From Pseudomonas sp. MYb185 (lineage in GTDB: Bacteria > Pseudomonadota > Gammaproteobacteria > Pseudomonadales > Pseudomonadaceae): a DNA stretch of 64,000 nucleotides. The notes under the pieces were generated by a model, which was not told where the DNA came from, ran no database searches, and was given only the letters and a program-made list of their open reading frames with translations. Where the stretch lies: positions 316,071 to 380,070 of the forward strand of contig NZ_PCQD01000005.1 in the NCBI RefSeq assembly GCF_002979975.1, in the 5' to 3' direction. Position numbers and translations under genes: made by a program. Numbering within the stretch: position 1 is the stretch's first letter; every line of letters starts with the position of its first letter. Positions 1 to 8,899 of this stretch are shown here, piece after piece.

Positions 1-190
1 GGCAGGGCGTGAGAGTGCCTTCATCTACCACCATGCCAAGCGAACCGTTGTGCCGGTATTTCTGATCGGCTGGCTGATCTATCTGAGTCTGCCCTTTGCG
101 ATACATCCCAACCTGTTCTTGTTGCCCTGTGCGGCCTTGTTCGGGTTTTTGATTGCTGTGGCTACCAGTACATTCAAGAAGTATCTTTGA
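1..190 (+). CDS. ICE membrane protein, PFL_4697 family (C-terminal part)
   Basis: The reading frame is open from base 2 to the TGA at 188-190 and gives 62 residues. They contain two hydrophobic stretches (around FLIGWLIYLSLPF and LLPCAALFGFLIAVAT) and a basic tail FKKYL. Sequence and position directly before the RAQPRD gene fit the C-terminus of the TIGR03747/PFL_4697 membrane protein, a component of the ICE conjugation apparatus. The N-terminal part lies outside the window. The assignment rests on recall of the family and on synteny. Confidence 0.7.
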   Translation, partial: AGRESAFIYHHAKRTVVPVFLIGWLIYLSLPFAIHPNLFLLPCAALFGFLIAVATSTFKKYL

Positions 191-207
191 TATGGAGAAT
201 CGGGGTC

Positions 208-243
208 GGAGTTTAGGTTCTGTACGAAAGGTATTACTGTAGG
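208..243 (+). repeat. Left inverted repeat of the HNH cassette
   Basis: The core TTAGGTTCTGTACGAAA starts at 213. It matches the minus-strand sequence reading leftward from 1154 with one mismatch in 17 bases, and weaker similarity extends on both sides. A related direct copy, AGGTTCAGTACGA, lies just after the HNH stop codon at about 954-966. Confidence 0.55.
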
Positions 244-388
244 CGCTGCGCACTAGACAGTTTGAAAAATACAGTTGTGGTCGTTCATTGGGCTCAATAT
301 TGGATGAGAGGGCAGAGTCGATGGCTTTACACAGCAAGGATCGTCTATAAATGCATACTCAGCTCTTAAAGTCAGCCGAACAGGTAGG

Positions 389-946
389 ATGTCGATGAGA
401 CAGAATGAGATAGACGATATTGCGAAGGCAGCAGAAGGGGATGCCAACGCCTTGATGCGCATAGAGCGGCGAGACGTCATACGTAAAATGGTTCAGGAAG
501 CGCGCCGCGATCGTCTGAAGGACGCTACGCCTGCTTGGTCCGACCTAAAAGCGATCAAAGCTATTTACCAGCAAGCACGTCGCCAAACATTGGAGACTGG
601 AATTAAGCACGAAGTTGATCATATCCTACCTATTCAGGGTAAGAAGGTATGTGGGCTACATGTTCCCAGTAATCTTAGAGTAATTACCAAGGCAGAGAAT
701 GCTCGTAAGCGTTCGAAGCATGGTGATGAGGATGTGGCTGGATTCCTCTCTACGAAAGGCTATGAGGTAGTGTACGGCAGTCGTAAACTGAATCACGCAA
801 TAAAGACAGGAAAAGCAGTGGTCGTATATACGGGACTCGGCGAGTGGTTTCGTATCTATGCAGATCATGGCGAGCTTGTTATGTCGAGCATTGCAGAAAG
901 TGACCTGAAGTCAGAAGTTCTTATAAGAAAGAAAGCTAAGGATTGA
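389..946 (+). CDS. HNH endonuclease
   Basis: This 185-residue protein has a basic helical N-terminus and a central HNH fold: HEVDHILPIQGKK, then the N of PSNLRVITKAENARKRS at about residues 75-110. The DH pair, the following N and the basic tail are the metal and DNA contacts expected of HNH nucleases. The C-terminal 70 residues are not recognised. The start at 389 is chosen because GGAT sits just upstream; a start two codons later is equally possible. The gene is not part of the usual conjugation operon and lies between inverted repeats, so it is probably an acquired passenger. Whether it is a homing nuclease or a defence nuclease cannot be read from the sequence. Confidence 0.8.
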   Translation: MSMRQNEIDDIAKAAEGDANALMRIERRDVIRKMVQEARRDRLKDATPAWSDLKAIKAIYQQARRQTLETGIKHEVDHILPIQGKKVCGLHVPSNLRVITKAENARKRSKHGDEDVAGFLSTKGYEVVYGSRKLNHAIKTGKAVVVYTGLGEWFRIYADHGELVMSSIAESDLKSEVLIRKKAKD

Positions 947-1035
947 ATTCCGAGGTTCAGTACGATTAATCGATGCGAAGCAGAATAGCCACCATGATTG
1001 GTGAGGAACACACACGGCAAGGTGCGACGAACTCC

Positions 1036-1056
1036 CAGCCCCCAGCATGGGGGCTG
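1036..1056. terminator. Hairpin in the 947-1265 intergenic region
   Basis: CAGCCCCCA and TGGGGGCTG form a perfect 9-bp stem around a 3-base loop, about 90 bases after the HNH gene. There is no U-tract, so intrinsic termination is not certain. The rest of 947-1265 holds the right inverted repeat of the cassette and no convincing gene. Confidence 0.4.
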
Positions 1057-1265
1057 ATCAAGGATTCTCCTTCCAGGGCCCAGAAGATGGGCTGGCCTCG
1101 CCTGTGATGACTACTCTGTGGAGTCCACGGCAATATTTTTCGTATAGAACCTAAGCCCCCTTACCGAATAAAACCCATCGCATTGCACTTAATGTTCTCT
1201 ATCGAATTGCCAGCTCGGAGCTTTGACACTGTAGCCAAAGCATCACACCGGGGGCCTCTTGGCAC

Positions 1266-1613
1266 ATGTACCACTTTAAATCGTTGTTTCTTCCCATGCT
1301 GCTGTCGGCATCTGGCGCGCTTGCCAATGTGGTCTATGCGGCGGAGCCCTATGACGAAATCCAGCGTCGTGACCTTTCGCTGATCCAGGGCCAGCTCAAT
1401 CAGGTTGTGACTGTCCTGGATCGCCTGGAGGCGCGTCAGGCAGGCCAGGCCGGGCAGATCGACCTGTACCTGGATATTCCCCGCGTGCGCGCTGATGTGC
1501 ATGCCATTCAGCGCGGTCTGGATGAGTACCTATCCCCGTCACGTATGCCGCCACGGCGACTTGAGCCCATGGAAGACGATGTGGTTGGTCGCTACCTGGG
1601 ACAAAAGCCGTGA
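1266..1613 (+). CDS. RAQPRD family ICE protein
   Basis: This 115-residue secreted protein has a signal peptide (residues 1-26, ending near VVYAAE). A helical region, QRRDLSLIQGQLNQVVTVLD, follows and leads to the DIPRVRADVHAIQRGLDEYL segment typical of TIGR01690. RAQPRD proteins are small periplasmic members of the PFGI-1-type conjugation operon with no established biochemical role. The gene overlaps the next one by four bases (GTGA), which suggests translational coupling. Confidence 0.85.
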   Translation: MYHFKSLFLPMLLSASGALANVVYAAEPYDEIQRRDLSLIQGQLNQVVTVLDRLEARQAGQAGQIDLYLDIPRVRADVHAIQRGLDEYLSPSRMPPRRLEPMEDDVVGRYLGQKP

Positions 1614-1837
1614 CGCCAGGTGAAGCCTTCCAGGCCGGATCAGGGTTCGAGTCGCTAGATGTCTGGACGTTGATCGTTGGTGTGGGCTGCGTCGTGGTGC
1701 TGATTATCGCCGCATGGGTTCTGACTTCCTGTTATCGGGGGTGGGCAAAAAACAATCTTGATGGTGATGAGGCGCTGCATACAGCAATCAAGGCGATTCT
1801 CATCGTTGTGGTGATGTTCTGGATTCTGCTGTCGTGA
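1610..1837 (+). CDS. ICE membrane protein, TIGR03758 (PFL_4701) family
   Basis: This 75-residue protein starts at a GTG that overlaps the RAQPRD stop. It has two membrane segments, about residues 20-40 (TLIVGVGCVVVLIIAAWVLT) and 57-75 (TAIKAILIVVVMFWILLS), separated by a short polar loop. Size, topology and place in the operon match the PFL_4701 family of the ICE type IV secretion system. Confidence 0.85.
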   Translation: MTPGEAFQAGSGFESLDVWTLIVGVGCVVVLIIAAWVLTSCYRGWAKNNLDGDEALHTAIKAILIVVVMFWILLS

Positions 1838-1869
1838 GGATCCGCGTTTCTTAACTAAGGAGTGAATAC

Positions 1870-2235
1870 ATGAAGTTCAAACAAACGATCCGGGTAACCG
1901 GGGATAAGGCAGCACAGGTTCTGGCGTTGGCAGGCCTTGGCATGAGCCAGGCTTTTGCGCAGGGGCTGCCTACGATGGATGCACCTTCTCAAGGTAGCGG
2001 TGGGGGGCTTATGTCCACGCTGCAGGGATATATTTACGACGGTGCAATCCTGATCGGCCTGGTTCTCTGCGTTATTGCATTCTTTGTGGTGGCCTCATCC
2101 AGTGTGGCCTCATTCAAAGAGGCGCGAGAGCGGGAAACCTGGGGCAAGTTTGCAGTGACCGTCATGGTGGGGGTGCTGCTGGTCGTTGCTGTCATCTGGC
2201 TGGCTACCGAAGCCGCGCCGGTTCTCTCACAGTAA
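1870..2235 (+). CDS. ICE membrane protein, TIGR03745 (PFL_4702) family
   Basis: This 121-residue protein has an N-terminal cleavable region ending near GMSQAFAQG. A short Gly/Ser-rich segment and two hydrophobic helices follow (about residues 54-76 and 96-117), the pilin-like layout of VirB2/TraA analogues. AAGGAG lies eight bases before the ATG. It matches TIGR03745. A role as the pilus subunit is an inference from topology and position. Confidence 0.85.
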   Translation: MKFKQTIRVTGDKAAQVLALAGLGMSQAFAQGLPTMDAPSQGSGGGLMSTLQGYIYDGAILIGLVLCVIAFFVVASSSVASFKEARERETWGKFAVTVMVGVLLVVAVIWLATEAAPVLSQ

Positions 2236-2246
2236 CAGGGTGACCC

Positions 2247-2630
2247 ATGGCCGACACCATCAGCTGGGTACCCAAGCGATTGAACGCTGCTCCCATAGTG
2301 TTCCGAGGGATGACTGGCAAGGAAGTCGCCACGCTGACATTGGCGGGTCTGGGTGTATTTACACCGATCGGCATTGTGGCTGCGCTGGTCATGGGCATGA
2401 TTGCGATGGCGCCGACAGTGGCCTTTCTCGGGGCAGGGCTGACGCTGTTCTTCGGCGGCACCATCATGCGCCGCCTGCGTCGGGGAAGGCCCACCTCTCT
2501 CATGTATCGCCAGCTCCAGTTCTATCTGGCGTGTAAGGGGATTGCTTCCGGCGAGAAGCTGATTACCCGCACGACGAGGTACAGCATTCGTCGCCACCCC
2601 CCACTCAAGCCTGACTTCAGGAAACACTAA
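2247..2630 (+). CDS. Conjugative transfer protein, TIGR03750 family
   Basis: This 127-residue protein has the VirB3/TraL-like layout. A soluble start (ADTISWVPKRLNAAPIVFRG) is followed by two adjacent membrane helices at about residues 33-75 and a basic cytoplasmic tail with RRLRRGRP. It matches TIGR03750. Its stop shares a base with the next start (TAATG), so the two are probably translated together. Confidence 0.85.
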   Translation: MADTISWVPKRLNAAPIVFRGMTGKEVATLTLAGLGVFTPIGIVAALVMGMIAMAPTVAFLGAGLTLFFGGTIMRRLRRGRPTSLMYRQLQFYLACKGIASGEKLITRTTRYSIRRHPPLKPDFRKH

Positions 2631-3262
2631 TGTCTCAATACCGAAATGCCAATACCTCACGGGATTCGCATATCACAACGCTGCGTGCCATTTGTGGTGT
2701 TCTTGTGCTGGCCTGTGCTGCGATGTGGTGGGGATGGAGTCAGGCCCCCAAGGATCTGACCATCAATATCCCACCGGACTTGCGTAGCGGTTCAACACAG
2801 AAGTGGTGGGAGGTACCACCCTCTACCGTCTATGCGTTCAGCTTCTATATCTGGCAGCAGCTCAACCGTTGGCCAGTTAACGGTGAGGCTGACTACCAGC
2901 GCAACCTTCATGGGTTGCAAGCCTTCTTCACTCCCGCCTGTCGCGTAACGCTTAACGAAGAGTATGAAATGCGCCGCAGCCGCTCGGAATTGCGTGGGCG
3001 GGTACGCGGTGTTTTCGAGGTGCCCGGCAGAGGATATCGGCCTGAGTCCATCAAGATCCTGGGACAGGACACCTGGATCGCAAACCTGGATCTGGTGATC
3101 AACGAGCAGTACGCGGGGGTGGATGTGCGTGATGTGTATGTGCGCTACCCCTTGCGTGTCGTTCGGGCAGATGTGGATCGCGAACGGAATCCGTTCGGCC
3201 TGCAGATCGACTGTTTTGACGGAGTGCCACAACGCCTGAACATGCCGGGAGTAGATAAATGA
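2630..3262 (+). CDS. ICE protein, TIGR03746 (PFL_4703) family
   Basis: This 210-residue protein has one N-terminal membrane segment (about residues 20-38, LRAICGVLVLACAAMWWGWS) and a periplasmic domain containing YAFSFYIWQQLNRWPVNG and the terminal LQIDCFDGVPQRL. It matches the PFL_4703 family, which is considered the TraE/VirB8-type inner-membrane component. It overlaps the next gene by four bases (ATGA). Confidence 0.88.
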   Translation: MSQYRNANTSRDSHITTLRAICGVLVLACAAMWWGWSQAPKDLTINIPPDLRSGSTQKWWEVPPSTVYAFSFYIWQQLNRWPVNGEADYQRNLHGLQAFFTPACRVTLNEEYEMRRSRSELRGRVRGVFEVPGRGYRPESIKILGQDTWIANLDLVINEQYAGVDVRDVYVRYPLRVVRADVDRERNPFGLQIDCFDGVPQRLNMPGVDK

Positions 3263-4071
3263 AAATGCGTTTGTTGAAAGGATTGGTGTGTGGTGCGCTG
3301 CTTGCGGCGCCCCTGGCCAACGCTGTCGAGTTGATGGAGTGGGATCGTACGCCATTGGTGATCGACTTGCCGGTTGGTCAGGAGCGACTGGTGGTGCTGA
3401 ACCGAAATGTGTCGGTCGGACTGCCGCTTACGATTGCGCATGATGACATTCTGCGAGTGCAGTCAACAGGTGGAGTGCTCTACTTCAAGGCTCATGAGGC
3501 GTTTGATACTGAGCGTGTTCAGCTGAAGGATGAATCGACAGGTGAAATCATCCTGGTCGACCTTACTGCCAAGGCAGATGCGTCTGCAGAGCAGATCCAG
3601 GTAATCAGTGCCGAAGTGGCTGAGGCAGATGCCAGCGAGCGCCCAGATCCAGCTGCGGAACAGCGCGCACCCTTGCCGGTGGTGTTAACCCGCTACGTTG
3701 CTCAGTCCCTGTATTCGCCGTTGCGCGTTATCGAGCCGGTACCGGGCATCAACCGGGTGGCCATGCGGCTGCCGGGTTCCGTGGAAACACTGTTACCAGC
3801 CTTGCCTGTGGAAGCCAGGCCCATAGCTGCCTGGACCCTGGAAGGACTGCATGCGACGGCGATTGAGCTGCGCAATCAGGATCCAGACCGTAGTTTTGAG
3901 CTGGATCCGCGCTATCTACATGGTGCATTGATGGCTGCGACCTTCATGCACCCAACCATTGGCCCCCGCGGACACCTGGATGACACCACGACCATCATTA
4001 TCGTGACCAGAGGGCCACTGGCAGAGCACCTGCAACTACCGCGCTTTCAGCCGACGGTCGGGGAGGGGTGA
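3259..4071 (+). CDS. ICE protein, TIGR03749 (PFL_4704) family
   Basis: This 270-residue exported protein has a signal peptide ending near PLANA (residue 22). An N-terminal beta-rich domain (VELMEWDRTPLVIDLPVGQERLVVL, quoted in part) and a C-terminal domain follow. It matches TIGR03749 and by position is the TraK/VirB9-like outer-ring protein of the secretion channel. The stop codon is one base from the next start. Confidence 0.88.
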   Translation: MKMRLLKGLVCGALLAAPLANAVELMEWDRTPLVIDLPVGQERLVVLNRNVSVGLPLTIAHDDILRVQSTGGVLYFKAHEAFDTERVQLKDESTGEIILVDLTAKADASAEQIQVISAEVAEADASERPDPAAEQRAPLPVVLTRYVAQSLYSPLRVIEPVPGINRVAMRLPGSVETLLPALPVEARPIAAWTLEGLHATAIELRNQDPDRSFELDPRYLHGALMAATFMHPTIGPRGHLDDTTTIIIVTRGPLAEHLQLPRFQPTVGEG

Positions 4072-4072
4072 G

Positions 4073-5509
4073 ATGTCGATGTCATTGAAGAGCAACGGTC
4101 TGCTGAAAATCTTGGTACCAACGGTATTGGTAGTGGTGGTGCTGATCGTAGTGATGTCCGGTGGCAAAGGCTCGGGGAGACCGACGCAACAGGAGGTGGA
4201 CCCCTCGCTCCAGCTCACGTCAGAAGAGCTGGAGTTGTTGGGTGTTGAGGCTGATACCCCCCAGGACACAGTAGCCACCTTGGTTGGCCGTGTCCGGCTG
4301 ATGGAGCAGGACCTGCAAAACACCCGCAGTGAGAGTCAGCGCCTGGTGGAGCAGAACAAGAAGCTGGCAGAGCAAAACACCAATGTCGATCGCCGGTTGG
4401 AGGAAGTGCTGCGTCAGGAGCGCCGGCGGATGGCCGAAGAGGAGCAGCGCAAGGAACAATCGATGCTGGCTCGGTTTGAGCGCCAGTTTGAACAGTTGAA
4501 AAATAACTATGCATCTAATGCGGACCCAGCCAGTACCGGACAGATGCCGATCGGGGCGGCCCGAGGGGATGGTTCAGGGTTCGCCCCAGCCCCATCAACA
4601 GTCTGGGTTACGCCTATGGATGGTGTCCAGGAACAGAAAGGCCGCAATCAGGGAGAGTGGAGCTTTCCCAGCGCGTTTGCTGATGGTGTAGGTACTGTCG
4701 CGGATTCTGTTGTGCGTGGTGCAACGGCAGCAGAGTCGAAGGTGACAGGAAAGCCGGACGCTTCATTGGTGCAACCAGTCTATACGGTGCCCGCCAATGC
4801 CACCTTGATGGGCTCGCTCGGCATGACGGCATTGATTGGCCGGGTGCCGGTGAACGGCACCGTCAGCGATCCGTATCCCTTCAAGGTGGTAATCGGCAAG
4901 GACAACCTGACAGCGAATCACATCGAGATCCCGGAAGTTCATTCAGCGATCGTCAGTGGTACTGCCACGGGTGATTGGACTCTGTCCTGTGTGAGGGGAG
5001 CCATTAATTCGATGACCTTCGTCTTCGAGGACGGAACCATCCGTACTGTCCCTCAACCGGAGACTGGTAACTCTCGTCAGAGCCGTTCCAATAATGATGA
5101 GGTACTCGGCTACATTTCCGATCCCTACGGGATCCCCTGTGTCAGCGGGATTCGTCGTAGCAATGCCAAGGAGTACCTGAGCAGCCGGGCGCTGATTACG
5201 GCTGCCGGCGCCGCTGTGGCATCCAGCCTGGTAGATGATTCCGAAGGGGTGGCCACCATCAATACTGATGGTTCTGTATCCAGCGCTATCACGGGCAATC
5301 AGGCTGTGACCTCGGTGTTGACCAACGGTATTTCCGATATTTCCGACTGGGTAAACCGGCTCTATGGCGAAGCATTCGCTGCCGTATACGTGCAGCCGGG
5401 TGTAGAGGTGGCTGTGCATATCGAGCGGCCACTGGAAATTGACTATGAGCAGGCGGGTCGCAAGGTTCGCCATGGTACGACAGCGAGGGTGTCCTATGAA
5501 CTTCCCTAA
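4073..5509 (+). CDS. ICE protein, TIGR03752 (PFL_4705) family
   Basis: This 478-residue protein has one membrane segment (about residues 10-27). A long charged coiled coil at about residues 60-145 (MEQDLQNTRSESQRLVEQNK and onward) and a C-terminal beta-rich domain follow. This is the TraB/VirB10-type bridge between the membranes. GGGGAGGGG precedes the start. The end overlaps the next gene by 14 bases. Confidence 0.88.
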   Translation: MSMSLKSNGLLKILVPTVLVVVVLIVVMSGGKGSGRPTQQEVDPSLQLTSEELELLGVEADTPQDTVATLVGRVRLMEQDLQNTRSESQRLVEQNKKLAEQNTNVDRRLEEVLRQERRRMAEEEQRKEQSMLARFERQFEQLKNNYASNADPASTGQMPIGAARGDGSGFAPAPSTVWVTPMDGVQEQKGRNQGEWSFPSAFADGVGTVADSVVRGATAAESKVTGKPDASLVQPVYTVPANATLMGSLGMTALIGRVPVNGTVSDPYPFKVVIGKDNLTANHIEIPEVHSAIVSGTATGDWTLSCVRGAINSMTFVFEDGTIRTVPQPETGNSRQSRSNNDEVLGYISDPYGIPCVSGIRRSNAKEYLSSRALITAAGAAVASSLVDDSEGVATINTDGSVSSAITGNQAVTSVLTNGISDISDWVNRLYGEAFAAVYVQPGVEVAVHIERPLEIDYEQAGRKVRHGTTARVSYELP

Positions 5510-5948
5510 GATCATCACTGTGGCCTTGTTGGGGGCTGCGCTGGCCGGATGTGCTACGTCCAAGGATGAGTTGATGCCGCATGGCGATCAGACGATGCAG
5601 GACCTGTGGCGCCAATCGGCCAGCGGTCGCAGTGGTGACAATCTGAGTCAGCAGGCTCTGCTCGATGCGCGGTCGGACTTGCGTCGTCCGATGACGGATG
5701 GCGCCCTGGTGGAGCAGCGTATCCACCATACTCGAACCGCAGCCAATGAGATTTATAGCCAGTTTGCCCGCCTGCCGAACCCGGACCTGGTCATGTATGT
5801 CTTTCCTCACCTGGCGGGAGGAGAGCCAGTGCCTGTTCCAGGGTATTCGACAGTATTTCCGCTATACAGCAGACCGCAGTATGCAATGCCAGGCGATATG
5901 GCCAGGCCGCAGCTCAACCCACTTGACCGTATGGGAAGGGCGCGCTGA
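5496..5948 (+). CDS. Conjugative transfer lipoprotein, TIGR03751 family
   Basis: This 150-residue lipoprotein has an N-terminus MNFPKIITVALLGAALAGC with a clear lipobox (LAGC). The start at 5496 is preferred over an upstream in-frame one at 5439 because it puts the signal peptide at the N-terminus. It matches TIGR03751 and is the TraV/VirB7-like outer-membrane anchor. Its stop overlaps the ATPase start (ATGA-type overlap at 5948). Confidence 0.88.
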   Translation: MNFPKIITVALLGAALAGCATSKDELMPHGDQTMQDLWRQSASGRSGDNLSQQALLDARSDLRRPMTDGALVEQRIHHTRTAANEIYSQFARLPNPDLVMYVFPHLAGGEPVPVPGYSTVFPLYSRPQYAMPGDMARPQLNPLDRMGRAR

Positions 5949-8899
5949 TGTCTGGATTCAATGCGTTCATGTCGAGGCTTTTTCCGGCCAAAGGGGCAGG
6001 CGTTTCATCGCATGAAACTGACGAGGTGGTTGCGGAAACTCAGGGCAACGAGGTGACGCCGAATGTGGAGGAACTGATTACCGATGAGTCGGGTCAGCGG
6101 CTGGTACTTCCACGCGGCAAACCTATCACTATGGCGGCCCTGCGTCGGACCTATGAACGTGCGCCGAGTTTTGCCAGCCGGCTGCCCTGGGTTGAATTCC
6201 TGGACGAGTCCGGCTGCTTTATGCTGGAGGACGGAAAATCGGTTGGGGTGGTGGCGGAAGTCACGCCGGTACCAACCGAAGGGCGGTCGCCGGAATCCTT
6301 GGAGCATATACGCGATCAGATAGAAGCCGCACTGCAGGATAGCTTGCCGGAGGAGGATGATTATCCCTGGGTGGCGCAATTGTATGTCAGTGATGACACC
6401 AACCCCCGGACTGATATCGAAAAGATCCACCATTACATAAAGCCCGATGTGTTGGATACACCCTATACCCAGGATTGGTTAGCCAATATGGACCGGCACC
6501 TGAAGGCCATTTCCAAGCCTGGTGGGCTGTTCTTCGATGAGGTTATTACCCAGGCCGACTGGCGCGGCCATACCCGTAGAACGCGATTGGTGTTGTACCG
6601 GTGGTTGCCGGATCACGCAAAACAGGGCAAGAAGCGTATCGGTGACCGTAAGCGGGCCTTGAACCCGGAGGCAGCGGTCAATCATGTTTATGACCGCCTG
6701 GTGGGAGGGCTGGGCGCTGCCGGACTGCGTTTGAAGCGATACGGTGCAGCGGATTTTCACAATTGGATGATGCCATGGTTCAACCCCAGGCCACGCCTGT
6801 CGCCTGAGGATCCCAGGGCATTCTATGACCAGTTCCGCTATCCCGAGCGTCCGTCCTGGTCTTATGACCTGTCAGAGGGTTTGCTGGCTTCCAGTCCTCG
6901 AGGAGATATGGAAGCGGGACTGTGGTACTTCGATGGCATGCCGCATTGCGTAGTGCCAGTCGAGGAGCTGAGAACACCACCGAAAGTCGGTCACCTGACA
7001 GGTGAGTTGCCCCGGGGCGACTCGGCAGCGCGCAATGCATTGTTTGACCATCTTCCTGAAGGCACGGTTGCGTGTTTGACTATCGTCGCCACCCCGCAAG
7101 AACCTTTGGAAAGTCATATCAATACCCTTCGTCAGAAGGCGATCGGCGACAGTGTGCTGGCGGCCAGTGTGCGCAGCGACTGTGACAAGGCCCGGGACAT
7201 GCTCAGCGAGAGCCACAAGCTGTACCAGGGCAGCCTGGTGTTCTTCGTTAAGGGAGACACGGAAGCTGAGCTGGATACACGGCTTCTGCAGCTAGGTACG
7301 CAGTTGATCAATGCCAACCTCAAGCCCACTGAGCTGGAGGATGAGGTGGCCGCGCTCAATAGCTATCTGCGCTGGTTACCAATGAACTTCCAGCCGGAGC
7401 TGGATCGGAAAAACCGCTGGTATACCCAGTATCAGTTTGTGCAGCACCTGGCCAACCTGGCTCCTTTTTTCGGTCGAGCGCGTGGTACCGGTAACCCGGG
7501 GCTGAGCTTTTTCAACCGGGGAGGTGAAACGCTGAGTTTCGACCCCCTGAATCTTGATGACCGTCAGGCCAACGCGCATATGCTGATTTTCGGTCCTACG
7601 GGTGCCGGAAAATCAGCGACGCTGAACGCCATGTTGGCGCAATTGATGGCGGTGCGCCGGCCGCGTCTGTTTGTGATTGAAAAAGGCAACAGCTTTGGTC
7701 TGCTGGGTCAGTATTTTGAGCGCCTTGGATTGTCAGTGAACCAGGTGCGTCTGTCCCCTGGCAGCGGTGTGCGCTTGCCACCTTTTGCAGAGGCCCACCG
7801 ACTCCTGGAACCAGAGGAGTTACGCCGCAAGCAACTGAAAGATATCGAAGCGCGTCTTGGCCAGGAAGATGCGCCGGCTGACCTGGAGATCGAGGAAGAA
7901 ACGACTGAGGATGAGCGCAACATCCTGGGAGAGATGGAGATCACTGCCCGGTTGATGATTACCGGCGGTGATCCCAAGGAGGAGGCGCTGTTTCGTCGTA
8001 GCGACCAGCGTACCGTTCGTGATGCCATCTTCCGTGCTGCACGCAAGGCTGTGGCTGAAGGCAGGCAGTGCTTGACGGAGGATGTGCGGGCCGCATTTCG
8101 GGAAATCGCTAATGACCCGGATACGCCAGAGCATGGGCGCATGCGTGCCTATGAGATGGGCGAGGCCATGGGGCTCTATGTGGATGGTTTCGACGGTGAG
8201 GTCTTCAACCGCCCAGGCGAACCCTGGCCGGAATGTGACGTTACCATCATTGACTTGGCCCACTATGCCGATGGGGGCTATAGCGCCCAGCTGGCTCTGT
8301 CCATTATCTCCATCACCAACGTCATTACCGCCATGGCTGAGCGCGACCAGTATAACGGTCGTCCCATTGTCCAGGTAATCGATGAATCCCACTTGCTGAC
8401 CACTAACCCATTGCTGGCACCGTTCCTGGTGTCGGTCGGCAAGATGGGGCGCAAGCTCTCGCATTGGCTGTGGATGGCTACTCAGAACCTGGAAGACTAC
8501 CCCGACGTTGCAGCGAAGCTGCTGAACATGATCGAGTGGTGGGTGCTACTGACCATGCCGCCTGATGAGGTTTCCATGGTCATGCGCTTCAAGGAACTTT
8601 CTGATGATCAACGCAAGTTGGTTCAGTCGGCAACCAAGGTTACCCGGAAGTACACCGAAGGGGTGGTGCTGGGCGGTCGGGTTGAATCGCTTTTCCGAAT
8701 CGTACCGCCCAGCTTGTACCTGGCTTTGGCCGGCACAGAGGGGGAGGAGAAGGCCGAGCGGCGACGTGTGATGCTTGAGTTGGGCTGCTCCGAACTGGAC
8801 GCGACCATCGAAATTGCTCGGAGGCTGGATGAGAAGCGGGGAATTAATGGAGGCGTCTGTGTGGCCTATTCAAGCAGTAACCAGGGGATGGCAGGATGA
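5948..8899 (+). CDS. Conjugative transfer ATPase, PFL_4706 family (VirB4/TraC-like)
   Basis: This 983-residue cytoplasmic ATPase powers substrate transfer and pilus assembly. The Walker A motif GPTGAGKSATLN lies at about residue 549 and the Walker B motif VIDESHLL at about 810. An acidic insertion (about residues 620-660) lies between them. The N-terminal half carries the TraC-like domain. Length and motifs match TIGR03744. The gene overlaps its neighbours by one and four bases, so it is expressed with the rest of the operon. Confidence 0.93.
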   Translation: MSGFNAFMSRLFPAKGAGVSSHETDEVVAETQGNEVTPNVEELITDESGQRLVLPRGKPITMAALRRTYERAPSFASRLPWVEFLDESGCFMLEDGKSVGVVAEVTPVPTEGRSPESLEHIRDQIEAALQDSLPEEDDYPWVAQLYVSDDTNPRTDIEKIHHYIKPDVLDTPYTQDWLANMDRHLKAISKPGGLFFDEVITQADWRGHTRRTRLVLYRWLPDHAKQGKKRIGDRKRALNPEAAVNHVYDRLVGGLGAAGLRLKRYGAADFHNWMMPWFNPRPRLSPEDPRAFYDQFRYPERPSWSYDLSEGLLASSPRGDMEAGLWYFDGMPHCVVPVEELRTPPKVGHLTGELPRGDSAARNALFDHLPEGTVACLTIVATPQEPLESHINTLRQKAIGDSVLAASVRSDCDKARDMLSESHKLYQGSLVFFVKGDTEAELDTRLLQLGTQLINANLKPTELEDEVAALNSYLRWLPMNFQPELDRKNRWYTQYQFVQHLANLAPFFGRARGTGNPGLSFFNRGGETLSFDPLNLDDRQANAHMLIFGPTGAGKSATLNAMLAQLMAVRRPRLFVIEKGNSFGLLGQYFERLGLSVNQVRLSPGSGVRLPPFAEAHRLLEPEELRRKQLKDIEARLGQEDAPADLEIEEETTEDERNILGEMEITARLMITGGDPKEEALFRRSDQRTVRDAIFRAARKAVAEGRQCLTEDVRAAFREIANDPDTPEHGRMRAYEMGEAMGLYVDGFDGEVFNRPGEPWPECDVTIIDLAHYADGGYSAQLALSIISITNVITAMAERDQYNGRPIVQVIDESHLLTTNPLLAPFLVSVGKMGRKLSHWLWMATQNLEDYPDVAAKLLNMIEWWVLLTMPPDEVSMVMRFKELSDDQRKLVQSATKVTRKYTEGVVLGGRVESLFRIVPPSLYLALAGTEGEEKAERRRVMLELGCSELDATIEIARRLDEKRGINGGVCVAYSSSNQGMAG

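Larger units (their letters stand above)
203..1160. mobile_element. Putative non-autonomous cassette carrying an HNH gene
   Basis: This segment separates the PFL_4697 gene from the RAQPRD gene, which are normally close in this operon. Imperfect inverted repeats lie near its ends. The left one is at 208-243 and the right one at 1128-1159, read on the minus strand. Both contain TTAGGTTCT-R-TACGAAA followed by RR-TATT. The only gene inside is an HNH nuclease; there is no transposase. This is the layout of a MITE-like or mobile insertion cassette. No clear target duplication was found, so the exact ends are uncertain. Confidence 0.45.
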
